A stretch of 64,000 nucleotides of DNA from Caulobacter sp. (GCF_017744445.1 NZ_JAGIBH010000009.1:62001-126000); one strand, 5' to 3'; positions 24,197 through 33,834 are shown, counted from the first letter of the stretch. The notes: generated by a model not told the origin, from the sequence alone. A program made the numbers and translations.

Positions 24197-24230
24197 GGAA
24201 TAAACATTCCGCACAGGAATAAACGTTTCT
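24197..24230. promoter_or_regulatory. Tandem GGAATAAAC boxes upstream of the XRE gene
   Basis: GGAATAAAC occurs at 24197-24205 and again at 24216-24224, 19 bp (about two helical turns) apart. The first copy is part of a palindrome GGAATAAACATTCC (24197-24210). They lie about 110 bp upstream of the XRE-family gene at 24338. Same-face tandem boxes suit an autoregulatory operator. Inference from spacing only. Confidence 0.45.
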
Positions 24231-24337
24231 CCACGCCTCGACTCCCGCCAGGATCGCGCCCGCGTCACGCAGGACGATCGTTCGCGCGCGACGGCTCGAT
24301 GAGCTACCTCCCATCCGTCGCGTTCGAGTAAGTGATC

Positions 24338-24736
24338 ATGGCTGAAGACAAGACCCCCGATCCCGTCGACATCCACGTGGGTCGTCGCCTGCGCATGCGG
24401 CGCAAGGACCTGGGCTATTCCCAGCAGGCCCTGGCCGACGCGCTGGGCCTGACCTTCCAGCAGGTGCAGAAGTATGAAGGCGGCTCCAACCGCATCAGCG
24501 CCAGCAAGCTGCAGGCCACGGCCATGTTCCTGAAGACGCCGATCGGCTTCTTCTTCGAGGGCCTGGACGATCCGGAAGGCGCCGACACCACCGCCGCCGA
24601 CCTGGCCAACGAGATGGCCGACTTCTGGTCGCTGCCCGGCGCGCCCGAACTGGCCCGCGCCTTCACCGGCATCAAGTCGGCCGGCATGCGCAAGCACCTG
24701 GTCGACCTGGCCCGCGCCGTCGCCGGTGAGGAATAG
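24338..24736 (+). CDS. XRE-family transcriptional regulator
   Basis: 132 residues. The HTH spans IHVGRRLRMRRKDLGYSQQA to FQQVQKYEGGSNRISASKL (about 9-55). The remainder is a conserved alphaproteobacterial tail (FLKTPIGFFFEGLDD and a helical C terminus). ATG 24338 is preferred over a GTG 6 bp upstream. It is the first core gene after the island scar and converges with the CinA-type gene (3-bp gap). Tandem upstream boxes suggest autoregulation. Regulon unknown. Confidence 0.9.
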   Translation: MAEDKTPDPVDIHVGRRLRMRRKDLGYSQQALADALGLTFQQVQKYEGGSNRISASKLQATAMFLKTPIGFFFEGLDDPEGADTTAADLANEMADFWSLPGAPELARAFTGIKSAGMRKHLVDLARAVAGEE

Positions 24737-24739
24737 GAT

Positions 24740-25504
24740 TTAAGTCGGGTCGGCCAGCAGCTCGATGTTGCTGGCCCCCGCCTCCGTCAGCGCCGTGATC
24801 AGCTCAGCTGCCGCCGCGTCCAGCTCGGCCGCGTCGCGACCGCGCAGCACCAGGTTGGCGCCGTAGACGTCCGGCGGGCTGAAGAACGGATAGCTGCCCA
24901 GCGACATGTCCGGATGGGCTTTCGCGACAGCCTCCAGCGGCGCGGCGATCGTACCCTCGCCCGTGCCGGTGACCCGCACCGTCTTGCTCAGCACCACCGC
25001 GCCCGTGCGCAGGCGCGGACCCACGTCCTCCAGCATGCCGCGCATGATCGCCGGCACACCCGCCAGGACGAAGACGTTCTCCTTCTGGAAGCCGGGCGGG
25101 CCCTGCACCGGGTTCTTCACCAGGCTGCCGCCTTCGGGCACGTGCGCCATGCGGCGGCGAGCGGCATTGGGCTCGCCCCAGCGCTCGCGCAGCATGGCCA
25201 TGATCTCGGGATGCTCGGGGGCCGTGACGCCAAAGGCCTTGGCGATCGAGTCGGCGGTGATGTCGTCGTGGGTCGGGCCGATGCCGCCCGTGGTGATGAC
25301 GTAGTCGTAGCGCGTGCGCAGGGCGTTGACCGCGTCGACGATCTCTTCCTCGATGTCGGGCACCACGCGGGCCTCGCACAGGTCGACGCCGTAGGTCGCC
25401 AGGTACTTGGCGATGGCCGACAGGTTCACGTCCTGGGTCCGGCCCGACAGGATCTCGTCGCCGATGATCATCACCGCAGCCGTCACGCGCTCGCTGGTCG
25501 TCAT
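24740..25504 (-). CDS. CinA N-terminal (MoaB/Mog-fold) domain protein
   Basis: 254 residues. The molybdopterin-binding-like fold is marked by [15 protein letters not shown] (about 11-25) and [20 protein letters not shown] (about 70-89). This is the CinA or competence/damage-inducible A domain, which in related proteins has ADP-ribose or NMN-related pyrophosphatase activity. The C-terminal nicotinamide-nucleotide amidase domain of full CinA is absent, as is common for these short forms. It is divergent from sfsA (52 bp between starts) and converges on the XRE gene. Confidence 0.88.
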   Translation of the reverse strand: MTTSERVTAAVMIIGDEILSGRTQDVNLSAIAKYLATYGVDLCEARVVPDIEEEIVDAVNALRTRYDYVITTGGIGPTHDDITADSIAKAFGVTAPEHPEIMAMLRERWGEPNAARRRMAHVPEGGSLVKNPVQGPPGFQKENVFVLAGVPAIMRGMLEDVGPRLRTGAVVLSKTVRVTGTGEGTIAAPLEAVAKAHPDMSLGSYPFFSPPDVYGANLVLRGRDAAELDAAAAELITALTEAGASNIELLADPT

Positions 25505-25556
25505 CGTTTCGATCCCTTATGTCGCTTGCGTCTTACGCTCCCGACTTAGGCTCAGC

Positions 25557-26276
25557 ATGCTGCTCCCGCAACCGCTCGTTCATGGCCGCCTGGTCAGCCG
25601 CTACAAGCGGTTCTTCGCCGACCTGATCCTGGACGACGGGCGGGCGATCACCGCCCACTGCCCCAATCCCGGCGCGATGCTGGGCGTCAAGGACGCCGGC
25701 CAGGGCGCCTGGGTGTCGTGGTCGGACGATCCCAAGCGCAAGCTGGCCTACACCCTGCAATGCGTGGAACAGGGCAACGCGCTGGTGGGGATCAACACCC
25801 TGCTGCCCAACAAGCTGGTCGCCGAGGCCCTGGCGGCCGACGCGATCCCGGAGCTGACCGGCTACGCCACCATCAAGCCCGAGGTGAAATACGCCGAGGC
25901 CAGCCGCGTCGACTTCCTGCTGACCCACCCCGATCGCCCGCCCTGCTGGCTGGAGGTCAAGAACGTGCACTTCTCCCGCACGCCAGGTCTGGCCGAGTTC
26001 CCCGACTGCAAGGCCGACCGCTCGACCCGCCACCTCTCCGACCTCGCCGCCCAGGTCGCGCAAGGCGACCGCGCCGTGGCCCTGTTCGTCGTCCAGCGCG
26101 AGGATTGCGAGACCTTCCAGGCCTGCGCCGACCTGGACCCGAAGTTCGCGGCGGGCCTGGATGCGGCGGCCGCGGCGGGGGTCGAGGTGCTGGTCTATGC
26201 TTGCGCGATGAGCACGCAGGCGGTGCGGATCGATCGGCGGATCACCTGGCAGGCCGCCCCGTTGTCAACAAAATAA
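25557..26276 (+). CDS. sfsA: SfsA family DNA/RNA nuclease-like protein
   Basis: 239 residues, standard for SfsA. An N-terminal OB-like part ([24 protein letters not shown] region, about 17-40) is followed by a PD-(D/E)xK-type core with [19 protein letters not shown] (about 115-133; Asp, then E-V-K). SfsA was named for stimulating sugar fermentation genes, and its biochemical role is still uncertain. ATG 25557 gives the conserved start [12 protein letters not shown]; longer in-frame starts would run into the divergent gene. A cytoplasmic protein of the core genome. Confidence 0.92.
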   Translation: MLLPQPLVHGRLVSRYKRFFADLILDDGRAITAHCPNPGAMLGVKDAGQGAWVSWSDDPKRKLAYTLQCVEQGNALVGINTLLPNKLVAEALAADAIPELTGYATIKPEVKYAEASRVDFLLTHPDRPPCWLEVKNVHFSRTPGLAEFPDCKADRSTRHLSDLAAQVAQGDRAVALFVVQREDCETFQACADLDPKFAAGLDAAAAAGVEVLVYACAMSTQAVRIDRRITWQAAPLSTK

Positions 26277-26439
26277 GAAGCTGCATTTTTTCGCGTCGAA
26301 AATTCTCAGCGTTTTCAATGATGTTCAATCCGAACAGCATTTAGAACAAGGTTCCTGTGGACGGAGGGGTTGACCTCCTCCATCGATCTGAGCCCCATAC
26401 CCGAAGGGATTTCTTCTTATTCAATGAAGGAATCCGTCG

Positions 26440-26625
26440 GTGCCCACCTCCAAAAATCTTGAACCAAAACCGCCAAGCGAGTCCGCTAAGGAACGCCTAA
26501 CGGTGTCGTTTCTCTTCCTAAAAGTCGAAGGAATTGGCACCACAGGGGTGAGGGTGGCTCTGACTACCATCTACGTATTTGCCTTGCTTCTGTTGGTTAA
26601 AACCATTGCCGAAGCAATCAGGTAG
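26440..26625 (+). CDS. Small membrane protein (61 aa), hypothetical
   Basis: GTG start with GAAGGAA about 10 bp upstream. A hydrophilic N-terminal half is followed by one hydrophobic segment, IYVFALLLLVKTIAEAI. The surrounding 26277-26768 stretch is less GC-rich than its neighbours and may be recently acquired. No family is recognised. Coding status is uncertain because the frame is short. Confidence 0.4.
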   Translation: MPTSKNLEPKPPSESAKERLTVSFLFLKVEGIGTTGVRVALTTIYVFALLLLVKTIAEAIR

Positions 26626-26768
26626 TCAGACGAGCGAACTGCGTCGCGCTCCAAAGACGGAAGTGTTCTATCCGCGTCCTGTGGGCTCACGCCACCTAAC
26701 AGCGATTTAAGCTGCAATCGTCGCGGCTTCGGTTACCCATTCGCCCGCACGCGAACTGAGGGGATCGC

Positions 26769-27161
26769 ATGAGGAAGGCCGCTTTGGTGCTCGCCGTTCT
26801 GGCGCTTGGCCTGTCCGCCTGCGGACGGACCGATCCGGGCAAGCCCGAGAACGGTTTCATGACCGGTCTGCGGGCCGTGTTCGCGTTCAAGGCTTGCACC
26901 GGCAAGCTGGAGGACCGCTTCGGCCTGAAAGAGATCGGCAGCGTCACCTCCAACGACATGAAGCCCTCCCCCGCCGGCAAGCCGGGCGAGTGGGACGTCA
27001 GCTTCACCGCCGACGTCACCGAGAAGGAGAGCGGCCGGGTCACGCGCTACCAGGGCGTCTGCCATGTGCGCCGCGACAAGCCCACCAGCCTGGACGCGAC
27101 CTTCATCAAGGAAATCCGCCCGGCGACCGACACGGTGCGACGCATCAACCCGGGCCAGTGA
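26769..27161 (+). CDS. Putative lipoprotein
   Basis: 130 residues. A lipoprotein signal MRKAALVLAVLALGLSAC ends in a clear lipobox (L-S-A-C, Cys18), so the mature protein should be lipid-anchored. The mature part has conserved-looking segments (FKACTGKLEDRFGLKEIGS and VTRYQGVCHVRRD) with two further cysteines that may pair. The function is unknown. It lies 105 bp before map in the same direction. Confidence 0.8.
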   Translation: MRKAALVLAVLALGLSACGRTDPGKPENGFMTGLRAVFAFKACTGKLEDRFGLKEIGSVTSNDMKPSPAGKPGEWDVSFTADVTEKESGRVTRYQGVCHVRRDKPTSLDATFIKEIRPATDTVRRINPGQ

Positions 27162-27266
27162 GCGTTGAAGGAGGGGCAAGGGCTTGAAATCCGTGCTAGG
27201 ATTGCGAGATACGCCCCTTCCTGATTGATCGTCGCGCGCACGCGGCGGCGACCGCCCGAGTAGAGC

Positions 27267-28094
27267 ATGACCTTGGACAACACCCTCGAGATCGAAGCCG
27301 AGACCCGCACGGGTCAGATCAAGATCCACAAGGCCGAGGACTTCGAAGGCATGCGCAAGGCCGGCAAGCTGGCCGCCGAGTGCCTGGACATGCTGATCCC
27401 GCACGTGCAGCCGGGCGTCTCGTCCGACCACCTGGACACCCTGGCTCGCGAGTTCATCCTGGACCACGGCGCCCTGCCCGCCTGCCTGTACTATCGCGGC
27501 TATCCCAAGACGGTCTGCATCTCGCGCAACCACGTCGTCTGCCACGGCATCCCGGGCGACTGGAACCTGAAGGAAGGCGACATCGTCAATATCGACGTCA
27601 CCGCCATCGTCGACGGCTGGCACGGCGACACCTCGCGCATGTACGGCGTCGGCGAAGTCGGCCCCCGCGCTCGTCGCCTGGTCGAGATCACCTATGAAGG
27701 CATGAAGCGCGGCCTGGAAGCCGTGAAGCCGGGCGCCACGCTGGGCGACATCGGCCACGCCATCCAGTCTTACGTCGAGGCCCAGCGCTGCTCGGTGGTC
27801 CGCGACTTCTGCGGCCACGGCCTGGGCCGGGTGTTCCACGACGCCCCGAACATCCTGCACTTTGGCCGTCCCGGCCAGGGCGCGGTGCTGAAGCCGGGCA
27901 TGTTCTTCACCGTCGAGCCGATGGTGAACCTGGGCAAGCCGGCCGTGAAGGTGCTGAACGACGGCTGGACCGCCGTGACCCGCGACAAGTCGCTGTCGGC
28001 CCAGTGCGAACACTCGATCGGCGTGACCGAGGATGGCTATGAGGTCTTCACCGCCTCGCCGGCCGGGCTGTTCCAGCCGGCGATCTTGGGCTGA
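27267..28094 (+). CDS. map: Methionine aminopeptidase type I
   Basis: 275 residues. It removes the N-terminal Met from nascent proteins. All metal ligands are present with E. coli spacing: D110, D121, H184, E217 and E248, plus the substrate-contacting H93. It has no N-terminal zinc-finger extension, and about 20 extra N-terminal residues compared with E. coli. It is essential in bacteria. The ATG follows the GC-rich leader directly; a palindromic repeat follows its stop. Confidence 0.96.
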   Translation: MTLDNTLEIEAETRTGQIKIHKAEDFEGMRKAGKLAAECLDMLIPHVQPGVSSDHLDTLAREFILDHGALPACLYYRGYPKTVCISRNHVVCHGIPGDWNLKEGDIVNIDVTAIVDGWHGDTSRMYGVGEVGPRARRLVEITYEGMKRGLEAVKPGATLGDIGHAIQSYVEAQRCSVVRDFCGHGLGRVFHDAPNILHFGRPGQGAVLKPGMFFTVEPMVNLGKPAVKVLNDGWTAVTRDKSLSAQCEHSIGVTEDGYEVFTASPAGLFQPAILG

Positions 28095-28102
28095 TGCCTT
28101 GA

Positions 28103-28224
28103 AGATGCTCCCCCGTGATACGGGGGAGCTGTCGCGGAGCGACTGAGGGGGCGAGCTCGGCCTAGTCAGCACGAGCCCCCTCCGGCCCTCTGGGCCACCT
28201 CCCCCGCATCGCGGGGGAGGATCT
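28103..28224. repeat. Palindromic intergenic repeat, family A (copy 1)
   Basis: A 122-bp element with arms AGATGCTCCCCC... and ...GGGGGAGGATCT and inner palindromes (CCCCCGCATCGCGGGGG). A second, inverted copy is at 62162-62285. It lies between the convergent ends of map and the dipeptidase gene, where it could also act as a bidirectional transcription barrier. No coding capacity. Confidence 0.85.
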
Positions 28225-28242
28225 ATTCGACCTAACCGCCCC

Positions 28243-29487
28243 CTACTTCCCCGCCACGCTCTTGGCATACGCTTGCGCGCCGGCGATCAGCCGCAGCACA
28301 TTCCCGCTCCAGATGTTCTGGATATCCGCGTCCGAATAGCCCTCGGCCTTGAGCCGCGCGGTGATCTTGGGCAGGTCGGCCACGTCCTCGAAGCCCTCGA
28401 CGCCGCCGCCGCCGTCCCAGTCGGCCCCGACGCAGACGCCCTTCGGCCCCGCGATCTTCAGCGTGTGCAGCATGCTGGCCATGAAGGTCTCGAAATTGGC
28501 GCGCACCGGCGGGTACTGCTTGTCGACCGCCACCTTCTTGGCCATCCACGCCACGACGTCGGCCTGGCTGGCCTCGTCGCGCGGCGGGCGGCCGATGGCC
28601 TCCAGGGCCGCCTTGCGCTCAGGGCTGTCGGCGCTGGCGCGCAGATAGACCGAGTTGATGCAGATCGCGCCGCCGCTGTCGGCGATCTTCTTGATGCGCG
28701 CGTCGTCCAGATTGCGCGGATGGTCGAAGATCGCCTTGGCGCCCGAGTGCGAGGCGATGATCGGCGCCTTGGACAAGGCCACCGACTGGTCGACGATGTC
28801 ATCGCTGGCATGGCTGACATCGACCAGGATGCCCAGGCGGTTGGCCTCGGCCAGCCAGCGCAGGCCCAGCGGCGAATAGCCATTCCAGATCTTGCCCTTG
28901 GGGTCGGTCGAGCTGTCGGCGAACTGGTTGTTGCGGAAGTGGACCGGCCCGGCCATGCGCACGCCGGTGGCGTAGAAGGTCTGGAGCAGGGTCAGGTCCT
29001 CGCCGATCGGCCAGGAGTTCTCGATGCTCTGGAAGACGAAGCTCTTGCCGGCCTTGTTGATCCGCACCGCGTCCTCGGCGGTATAGGCCAGCTCGAACTG
29101 GTCGGGGTGGGCGGCGACCATCTCGCGGATCTCGGTCGCGCGGTTCAGGGCGAAGTCGCGGGCCTTGCGATAGCCCTCGGCGGTCAGGTCGCCCTGGCCG
29201 GTGTAGATCACATAGAAGCCGCCATCCAGGCCGCCGGCCTTCATGCGCGGCAGGTCGACCTGGCTGCCGTCCTTGGCCACGCCGTGCTCGTCCAGCATCG
29301 ACCAACCGTGGCGCGAGAAGTGCTCGGGCGTGTCCAGGTGGGTGTCCAGCACCAGGAAGCTGTCGTGCAGCGCCTTGATGGCCTTGGGGACATCACCCGG
29401 CTTCTCAGTCGCCTTCTTGTCGGCGGCATGAGCGATGCCGCCGAGCAGGGCGGCCGATCCGAGGAGAACGGTGAGCAGGCGACGCAT
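28243..29487 (-). CDS. Exported membrane dipeptidase, peptidase family M19
   Basis: 414 residues with a Sec signal peptide ([21 protein letters not shown], cleavage after A-H-A). The renal-dipeptidase TIM barrel starts with [12 protein letters not shown] (metal-binding H-x-D, about 47-58). Later motifs are DVSHASDD (about 224) and ASHSGAK with two metal-binding histidines. It should hydrolyse dipeptides, possibly with D-residues, in the periplasm. It is monocistronic; its stop faces the family A repeat. Confidence 0.9.
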   Translation of the reverse strand: MRRLLTVLLGSAALLGGIAHAADKKATEKPGDVPKAIKALHDSFLVLDTHLDTPEHFSRHGWSMLDEHGVAKDGSQVDLPRMKAGGLDGGFYVIYTGQGDLTAEGYRKARDFALNRATEIREMVAAHPDQFELAYTAEDAVRINKAGKSFVFQSIENSWPIGEDLTLLQTFYATGVRMAGPVHFRNNQFADSSTDPKGKIWNGYSPLGLRWLAEANRLGILVDVSHASDDIVDQSVALSKAPIIASHSGAKAIFDHPRNLDDARIKKIADSGGAICINSVYLRASADSPERKAALEAIGRPPRDEASQADVVAWMAKKVAVDKQYPPVRANFETFMASMLHTLKIAGPKGVCVGADWDGGGGVEGFEDVADLPKITARLKAEGYSDADIQNIWSGNVLRLIAGAQAYAKSVAGK

Positions 29488-29592
29488 GAGCAGACTCCGG
29501 ACGAAACCAAGGCCGCGACGCTCAAGGTTTCAATGCGGGGCGTCAAGCCGAGGCGGCTCGTCCTGATGAGAAAATTCTCGTCCTGATCCGAT

Positions 29593-30348
29593 CTACATCA
29601 GGCCCAGCGCCTTGAAGCTGGCCACGCCCTCGCGGCCGACCACCAGGTGGTCGTGGACGGCGATCTTCAGCGCCTTGCCGGCCTCGACGATCTGCTTGGT
29701 CATCTCGATGTCCGGGCGCGAGGGCGTCGGGTCGCCGGACGGGTGGTTGTGCAGGATGATGATGTTGGAACTGGAGAGCTCTAGCGCCCGCCGCATCACC
29801 TCGCGCGGATAGACCGGGGCGTGGTCGACCGTGCCGCGGTTCATCACCTCATCGGCGATCAGCTGGTTCTTCTTGTCCAGGAACAGCACCCGGAACTGCT
29901 CGCGCGACTCGTTGGCCAGGGCGACGCGGACATAGCCCAGCAAGGCGCTCCACGAGCTGATCACCGGCCGCTTGACGATCTTGTCACGGCCCGCCCGCAA
30001 GGTGGCCTCGTGCAGCAGCTTGATATCCATGGCCGCCGCCTCGCCGACGCCCGGCACCGTGGCAAGCTCCTCGATCGTCGCCCCAAGCACCGCGCCCAGC
30101 GAGCCAAAGCGGGTCAGCAGGCTCTTGGCCAGGGGTTTGACGTCGCCGCGCGGGAAGGTGCGGAAGAGGTAGAGTTCGAGCAGCTCATAGTCCGGCAGGG
30201 CCACGAACCCGCCGACCTTGGCCCGCTGGCGCAAACGCTCGCGATGGCCGGCATGGTGGGCGTGGGCCGAGCGCTTCTTCGGAGCCTCGACCGGGACGAC
30301 CGCAAAGAGCTCGGCATCCGAGACGCCCAGGGATTTGACGCTGACCAT
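29593..30348 (-). CDS. radC: RadC family JAB/MPN-domain protein
   Basis: 251 residues. An N-terminal helix-hairpin-helix part (about 60-105, with TVPGVGEAAA) precedes the MPN+ domain with the JAMM metal motif HNHPSGDPTPSRPD at about 198-211. RadC was once linked to DNA repair in error; its true function is unknown. The metal site looks intact. It is leftward, 39 bp upstream of msrQ. Confidence 0.92.
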   Translation of the reverse strand: MVSVKSLGVSDAELFAVVPVEAPKKRSAHAHHAGHRERLRQRAKVGGFVALPDYELLELYLFRTFPRGDVKPLAKSLLTRFGSLGAVLGATIEELATVPGVGEAAAMDIKLLHEATLRAGRDKIVKRPVISSWSALLGYVRVALANESREQFRVLFLDKKNQLIADEVMNRGTVDHAPVYPREVMRRALELSSSNIIILHNHPSGDPTPSRPDIEMTKQIVEAGKALKIAVHDHLVVGREGVASFKALGLM

Positions 30349-30387
30349 GCCGCCCTCGACTCCAGGCGAGCATTACGCTTTATCGCC

Positions 30388-31017
30388 TCATGGTTGTCTA
30401 GAGGCAGTCTGTCGCCTGGCTTCCCACAGCCGCCAGCCCATCAGCAGGACGAACACCAGGCCATAGACCAGCGGCGGCCGGTGGTCGGCCTTGACCAGAA
30501 GGTAGTAGTGCACGACCCCCAGCGGCACGATCAGGTAGATCAGCTTGTGCAGCCGGCTCCAGGCCGCGCGGCCCATGCGGATGATCCAGCCGTTGGTCGA
30601 GGTCACCGCCAGCGGGATCAACAGCACGAAACCCAGCATGCCCAGCGTGATGAACGGCCGCTTGAGGATGTCCTTCCACAGCTGGCCCCAGTCGAAGAAC
30701 AGGTCGACGCCGATATAGCTGGCCAGGTGCAGCAGGATGTAGCTGAAGGCGAAAAGGCCGATCGTGCGCCGGAAACGCACCAGGCGCGGCTTCTTCAGGA
30801 TCCGCGCGGCCGGCGTGATGGCCAGACCGACCAGCAGCAGGCGCAGCCCCCAGACGCCCAGCTGGCGGATCAGCTTCTCGATCGGATTGGCGCCCAGGTC
30901 GCCGTTGAAGCCCTTCCAGGCCAGCCAGACGATCGGCGCGAAACAGGCCGCCCAGACCAGGGCGTAGACGAGGTTGTCCTGTGTTTTGGACGGGCGTTTG
31001 CGAGGTGGACTGTTCAC
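30388..31017 (-). CDS. msrQ: Heme-binding membrane subunit MsrQ of the periplasmic methionine sulfoxide reductase
   Basis: 209 residues from GTG 31017 (TTG 31020 is also possible; GAGG lies 7 bp before the GTG). Six predicted membrane helices carry the histidines that bind b-heme, for example HLASYIG and HKLIYLIVPLGVVHYY. It transfers electrons from the quinone pool or flavin to MsrP, which repairs oxidised periplasmic methionines. It is downstream of msrP, as in other proteobacteria, but here a 120-bp palindromic repeat lies between the two genes. Confidence 0.93.
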   Translation of the reverse strand: MNSPPRKRPSKTQDNLVYALVWAACFAPIVWLAWKGFNGDLGANPIEKLIRQLGVWGLRLLLVGLAITPAARILKKPRLVRFRRTIGLFAFSYILLHLASYIGVDLFFDWGQLWKDILKRPFITLGMLGFVLLIPLAVTSTNGWIIRMGRAAWSRLHKLIYLIVPLGVVHYYLLVKADHRPPLVYGLVFVLLMGWRLWEARRQTASRQP

Positions 31018-31041
31018 CAAACGACCTCGAACCCAAACCCG

Positions 31042-31161
31042 TCTCCCCAGCGAAAGCCGGGGCCCAGATCTCTGAGCGCGGAGGCTGATTGGAAAGGCGC
31101 TGAGCCCGTAGCGGCCGCCCCAGCGCTCTTCCAGCTGGATCCCGGCTTTCGCCGGGAAGAT
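31042..31161. repeat. Palindromic intergenic repeat, family B (copy 1)
   Basis: The arms are CCCCAGCGAAAGCCGGGGCC at the left and GGATCCCGGCTTTCGCCGGG at the right, inverted with respect to each other, around a variable middle. A second copy is at 34335-34463. It is inserted inside the msrP-msrQ operon without disturbing either frame. Confidence 0.85.
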
Positions 31162-31183
31162 CGTGTGGGGATTGGGAAAGCCA

Positions 31184-32101
31184 TCAGTAGAACCGCTTCA
31201 GGTCCATGCCGCGATAAAGGTCGCCGACCCACTCGCCATAGCCGTTGAACGGCAGGGTGTCGCGACGGCGGAACTCGCCGATGCGGCGCTCGGTGGCCTG
31301 CGACCAGCGGGGGTGGTCCACGGCCGGATTGACGTTGGCGAAGAAGCCGTACTCCCGCGCCGCCAGCTTGTTCCACGAGGTGGTCGGCTGGTTCTCGACC
31401 AGGCTGATGCGGACGATCGACTTGATGCCCTTGAAGCCATATTTCCACGGCACGACCAGCCGCAGCGGCGCGCCGTTCTGGTTGGGCAGCACGTCGCCAT
31501 ACAGGCCCACCGCCATCACGGTCAGCGGGTGCATGGCCTCGTCCATGCGCAGGCCCTCGCGATAGGGCCAGTCCAGGGTGTTCCACCCCTGCCCCGGCAT
31601 TTCCGAGGGCCGCATCACCGTCTCGAACGCCACGTACTTGGCCTTGGAGGTCGGCTTGACCGAGGCGATCAGGTCCTTGAGCGGAAAGCCCACCCACGGG
31701 ATCACCATCGACCAGCCCTCGACGCAGCGCATGCGGTAGATGCGCTCTTCCAGCTTGTTCTTGCCGATCAGGTCCTCGATGCCGACCGTGCGCGGGGCCT
31801 CGCAGGCGCCGTCGATACGCACCGTCCAGGGCCGCGGCTTGAACTTGCCGGAGTTCTCGGCCGGATCGCCCTTGTCGACGCCGAACTCATAGAAGTTGTT
31901 GTAGGTCGTGATGTCCTCTTTCGAGGTCGCCTTCTCCTGCGTGGAGAAGCCCTTGCTGTAGGTCAGCCCGGCTCGCGCCTCGCTCGCCGCGCCGAACAGC
32001 CCCGCCCCCGCCAGTCCGGCCATCAGCGTGCGGCGCTTCAAATAGAGGCCGTGGTCGGTGACGTCGTTGTCGGTCAGGTCAGGCGCTTGGCGGATCAGCA
32101 T
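31184..32101 (-). CDS. msrP: Periplasmic methionine sulfoxide reductase catalytic subunit MsrP (Moco)
   Basis: 305 residues. A Tat signal, [14 protein letters not shown] (twin Arg at 23-24), exports the folded molybdenum-cofactor enzyme. The sulfite-oxidase-type fold has its Mo-ligating cysteine at C126 (MRCVEGW). The length is normal. It pairs with MsrQ downstream, and the two should repair methionine oxidation in the envelope. ATG 32101 gives the usual extended N-region before the twin arginines. Confidence 0.95.
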   Translation of the reverse strand: MLIRQAPDLTDNDVTDHGLYLKRRTLMAGLAGAGLFGAASEARAGLTYSKGFSTQEKATSKEDITTYNNFYEFGVDKGDPAENSGKFKPRPWTVRIDGACEAPRTVGIEDLIGKNKLEERIYRMRCVEGWSMVIPWVGFPLKDLIASVKPTSKAKYVAFETVMRPSEMPGQGWNTLDWPYREGLRMDEAMHPLTVMAVGLYGDVLPNQNGAPLRLVVPWKYGFKGIKSIVRISLVENQPTTSWNKLAAREYGFFANVNPAVDHPRWSQATERRIGEFRRRDTLPFNGYGEWVGDLYRGMDLKRFY

Positions 32102-32167
32102 GGGAACGCTCCGGGGCTACGCAGACTGATACGACGGCGCGGCGCGATTGGTTACATCCGGCCGCGA

Positions 32168-32788
32168 TTATTCCTGGCCCTGCCGCAAAGCCTTGCGCGG
32201 GGCGTAGATGCGCGACAGGCCCTGGGCCAGCACCGCCCGCTCCTGCGGCGACAGGGTGGCGGCATAGGCGGACAGCGCGGCCTCGACATTGCCGCGCGCC
32301 TGGATGTCCAGGGTGCGGGCCGTGTTCAGGCGACGCGAGACCTCGGCGGGGTCGAAGCCCGGCGAGGCCAGGGCGTCCAGGGCCGCCTGCCGCTCGGCGC
32401 GGGCCTGGCGGGTGATCGGCTTGTTCTTCTGGTTGGCCGCGTGCAGGGCCTGACGAAGGGCGCGGCGGCTCTCCGGCGAGAGGCGATCACCGGCGGTCCA
32501 CAGCGGCGGGCGAGCCTGGCGCTCGGGATCGACCGCCTGGACGGGCGCGACGGGCGGCGGGGTGGTGGCAGCCGGCTTGGCCGGACGGGTCGGCGTCTCG
32601 ACGGGCTCAGTGGGCTGCGGCGTCGCCTGCGGGACATAGACCGTCTGCGGTTGCGGCGCTGCCTGAGGCGCGAGCGGCGGCGGACTGGACATCCGCACAT
32701 AGACCGCCCCGGCCACACCGCCGATCAGGAACACATTGAGGGCCGCCGAGGCGATCAGGCCGATCAGCAGCGGACGAGACAGGCTCAT
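32168..32788 (-). CDS. Periplasmic metal-sensor/CpxP-like protein of the ECF operon
   Basis: 206 residues. An N-terminal membrane anchor (LLIGLIASAALNVFLIGGV, about 7-25) is followed by a Pro/Gln/Thr-rich linker (35-90). A helical domain follows (WTAGDRLSPESRRALRQAL onwards) with the layout of heavy-metal resistance or CpxP/Spy-type sensors. It has few His or Cys residues, so metal binding is doubtful. ATGA overlap with the putative anti-sigma gene; it probably modulates that protein or senses envelope stress. Confidence 0.75.
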   Translation of the reverse strand: MSLSRPLLIGLIASAALNVFLIGGVAGAVYVRMSSPPPLAPQAAPQPQTVYVPQATPQPTEPVETPTRPAKPAATTPPPVAPVQAVDPERQARPPLWTAGDRLSPESRRALRQALHAANQKNKPITRQARAERQAALDALASPGFDPAEVSRRLNTARTLDIQARGNVEAALSAYAATLSPQERAVLAQGLSRIYAPRKALRQGQE

Positions 32789-33234
32789 AGCTCCGAGGCC
32801 TCCTCGAGAGCGTCCTGCAGGTCGGTGGAGACGTCGACGGCGGTGATCGGGCTATCGGCGCGGGCGGTGACCACCGCGGGCGCGGCGACCGGCGGCTGGG
32901 CCTGCCCCGCGAGCGAGACGCCGACCAGCACGCCGGCGAAGGCGGCGGCCGACAGGCCTAGCGCCGCGCCCAGGCCCGCGATCCAGCGACGCGCGGCGCC
33001 TGTCGCTTGCGGCGCGGCGGCGATCAGGCGGCCCAGCAGAGCGGCGTCGACGCTCTGGGCCGGCGCCAGGTCCAGCAGGCGATCCAGCTGCGCGGCGCTG
33101 GCCAGCACTGGCGACAGGCGCTCGGGGTTGGCGGCCAGCAGGGCGCGCGCGGCCTCGCGCTGGCCTTCCGGCCAGCGGGCGATCTCGCCGCCATAGATCT
33201 CGGCCAGGTCCTCGAACCTCTCGAAGTCCATCAT
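32785..33234 (-). CDS. Putative membrane-bound anti-sigma factor
   Basis: 149 residues from ATG 33234, which has AAGGAG 8 bp upstream. A short N-terminal cytoplasmic part (FERFEDLAEIYGGEIARWP, then about 55 helical residues) precedes one membrane segment, AALGLSAAAFAGVLVGVSLA (about 90-109), and a small periplasmic tail. It lies between the ECF sigma gene and the sensor-like gene with overlaps, the typical place of an anti-sigma. No zinc-binding H-x3-C-x2-C motif is present, so it is not a ZAS protein. Inferred mainly from context. Confidence 0.7.
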   Translation of the reverse strand: MMDFERFEDLAEIYGGEIARWPEGQREAARALLAANPERLSPVLASAAQLDRLLDLAPAQSVDAALLGRLIAAAPQATGAARRWIAGLGAALGLSAAAFAGVLVGVSLAGQAQPPVAAPAVVTARADSPITAVDVSTDLQDALEEASEL

Positions 33235-33247
33235 GACCAAAACTCCT

Positions 33248-33808
33248 TCATCCCCCTGCCCCCTGCAGATCCGCCAGCGACGCCTTGAGCGCTCGACGCC
33301 CCCGCCCCAGCAGACTCTCCAGCGCCTCGACGCTGATCTCCATCAATCGGGCGGCCTCGATATTGCCCAAGCCCTGGTGATGGCAAAGCACGATCGCCTC
33401 CCGCTGGCGCGCCGGCAGCGCCGCCAAGGCCGCCTCGACGCGTTTGGAGAGGTCCGCCCGCATCAGGCCGGCGTCCGGCGCCGGGCCGGTGTCGACCTGT
33501 TCGGGCGGTGTGTCGGTGACCACCTCGCGCCGGCGGCGCAGGCGGTCGTAGCAGAGGTTCAGGGCCACCCGGTGCAGCCAGGTGTCGAACCTGGCATGCC
33601 CCGGCGTCCACGACCGCGCCTGCTTCCAGGCGCGCAGAAAGGTCTCCTGGGCGACGTCCTCGGCCTCGCCGGCGTCGTTCAGCATGCGCCGGGCTAGGGC
33701 GAGAATGCGCGGCAGGCGTCGATCCAATAGCTGTCGCACAGCGGTCGGGTCGCCCCGTCCCACCCCCGACAGCAAGGTTTCGTCGGGATCGTTCCCGTCG
33801 GACGCCAA
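33248..33808 (-). CDS. ECF-family RNA polymerase sigma factor
   Basis: 186 residues. Region 2 includes AEDVAQETFLRAWK (about 48-61) and FDTWLHRVALNLCYDRLRR (about 75-93). Region 4 includes LPARQREAIVLCHHQGLGNI and the HTH ending RGRRALKASL. The start is TTG 33808; no ATG is better placed. First gene of a three-gene operon with the putative anti-sigma and a CpxP-like protein. ECF operons are often autoregulated, but no promoter could be identified. Confidence 0.9.
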   Translation of the reverse strand: MASDGNDPDETLLSGVGRGDPTAVRQLLDRRLPRILALARRMLNDAGEAEDVAQETFLRAWKQARSWTPGHARFDTWLHRVALNLCYDRLRRRREVVTDTPPEQVDTGPAPDAGLMRADLSKRVEAALAALPARQREAIVLCHHQGLGNIEAARLMEISVEALESLLGRGRRALKASLADLQGAGG

Positions 33809-33834
33809 GCTTCAACCCGCCGCGCACGTCGTCA

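Noticed and set aside
24740..25504. Full-length CinA with nicotinamide-nucleotide amidase
   Set aside because: The protein ends after the MoaB/Mog-like domain; the amidase domain is absent.
29821..31248. 475-codon plus-strand frame across radC and msrQ
   Set aside because: It overlaps two confidently identified minus-strand genes and has no recognisable domain.
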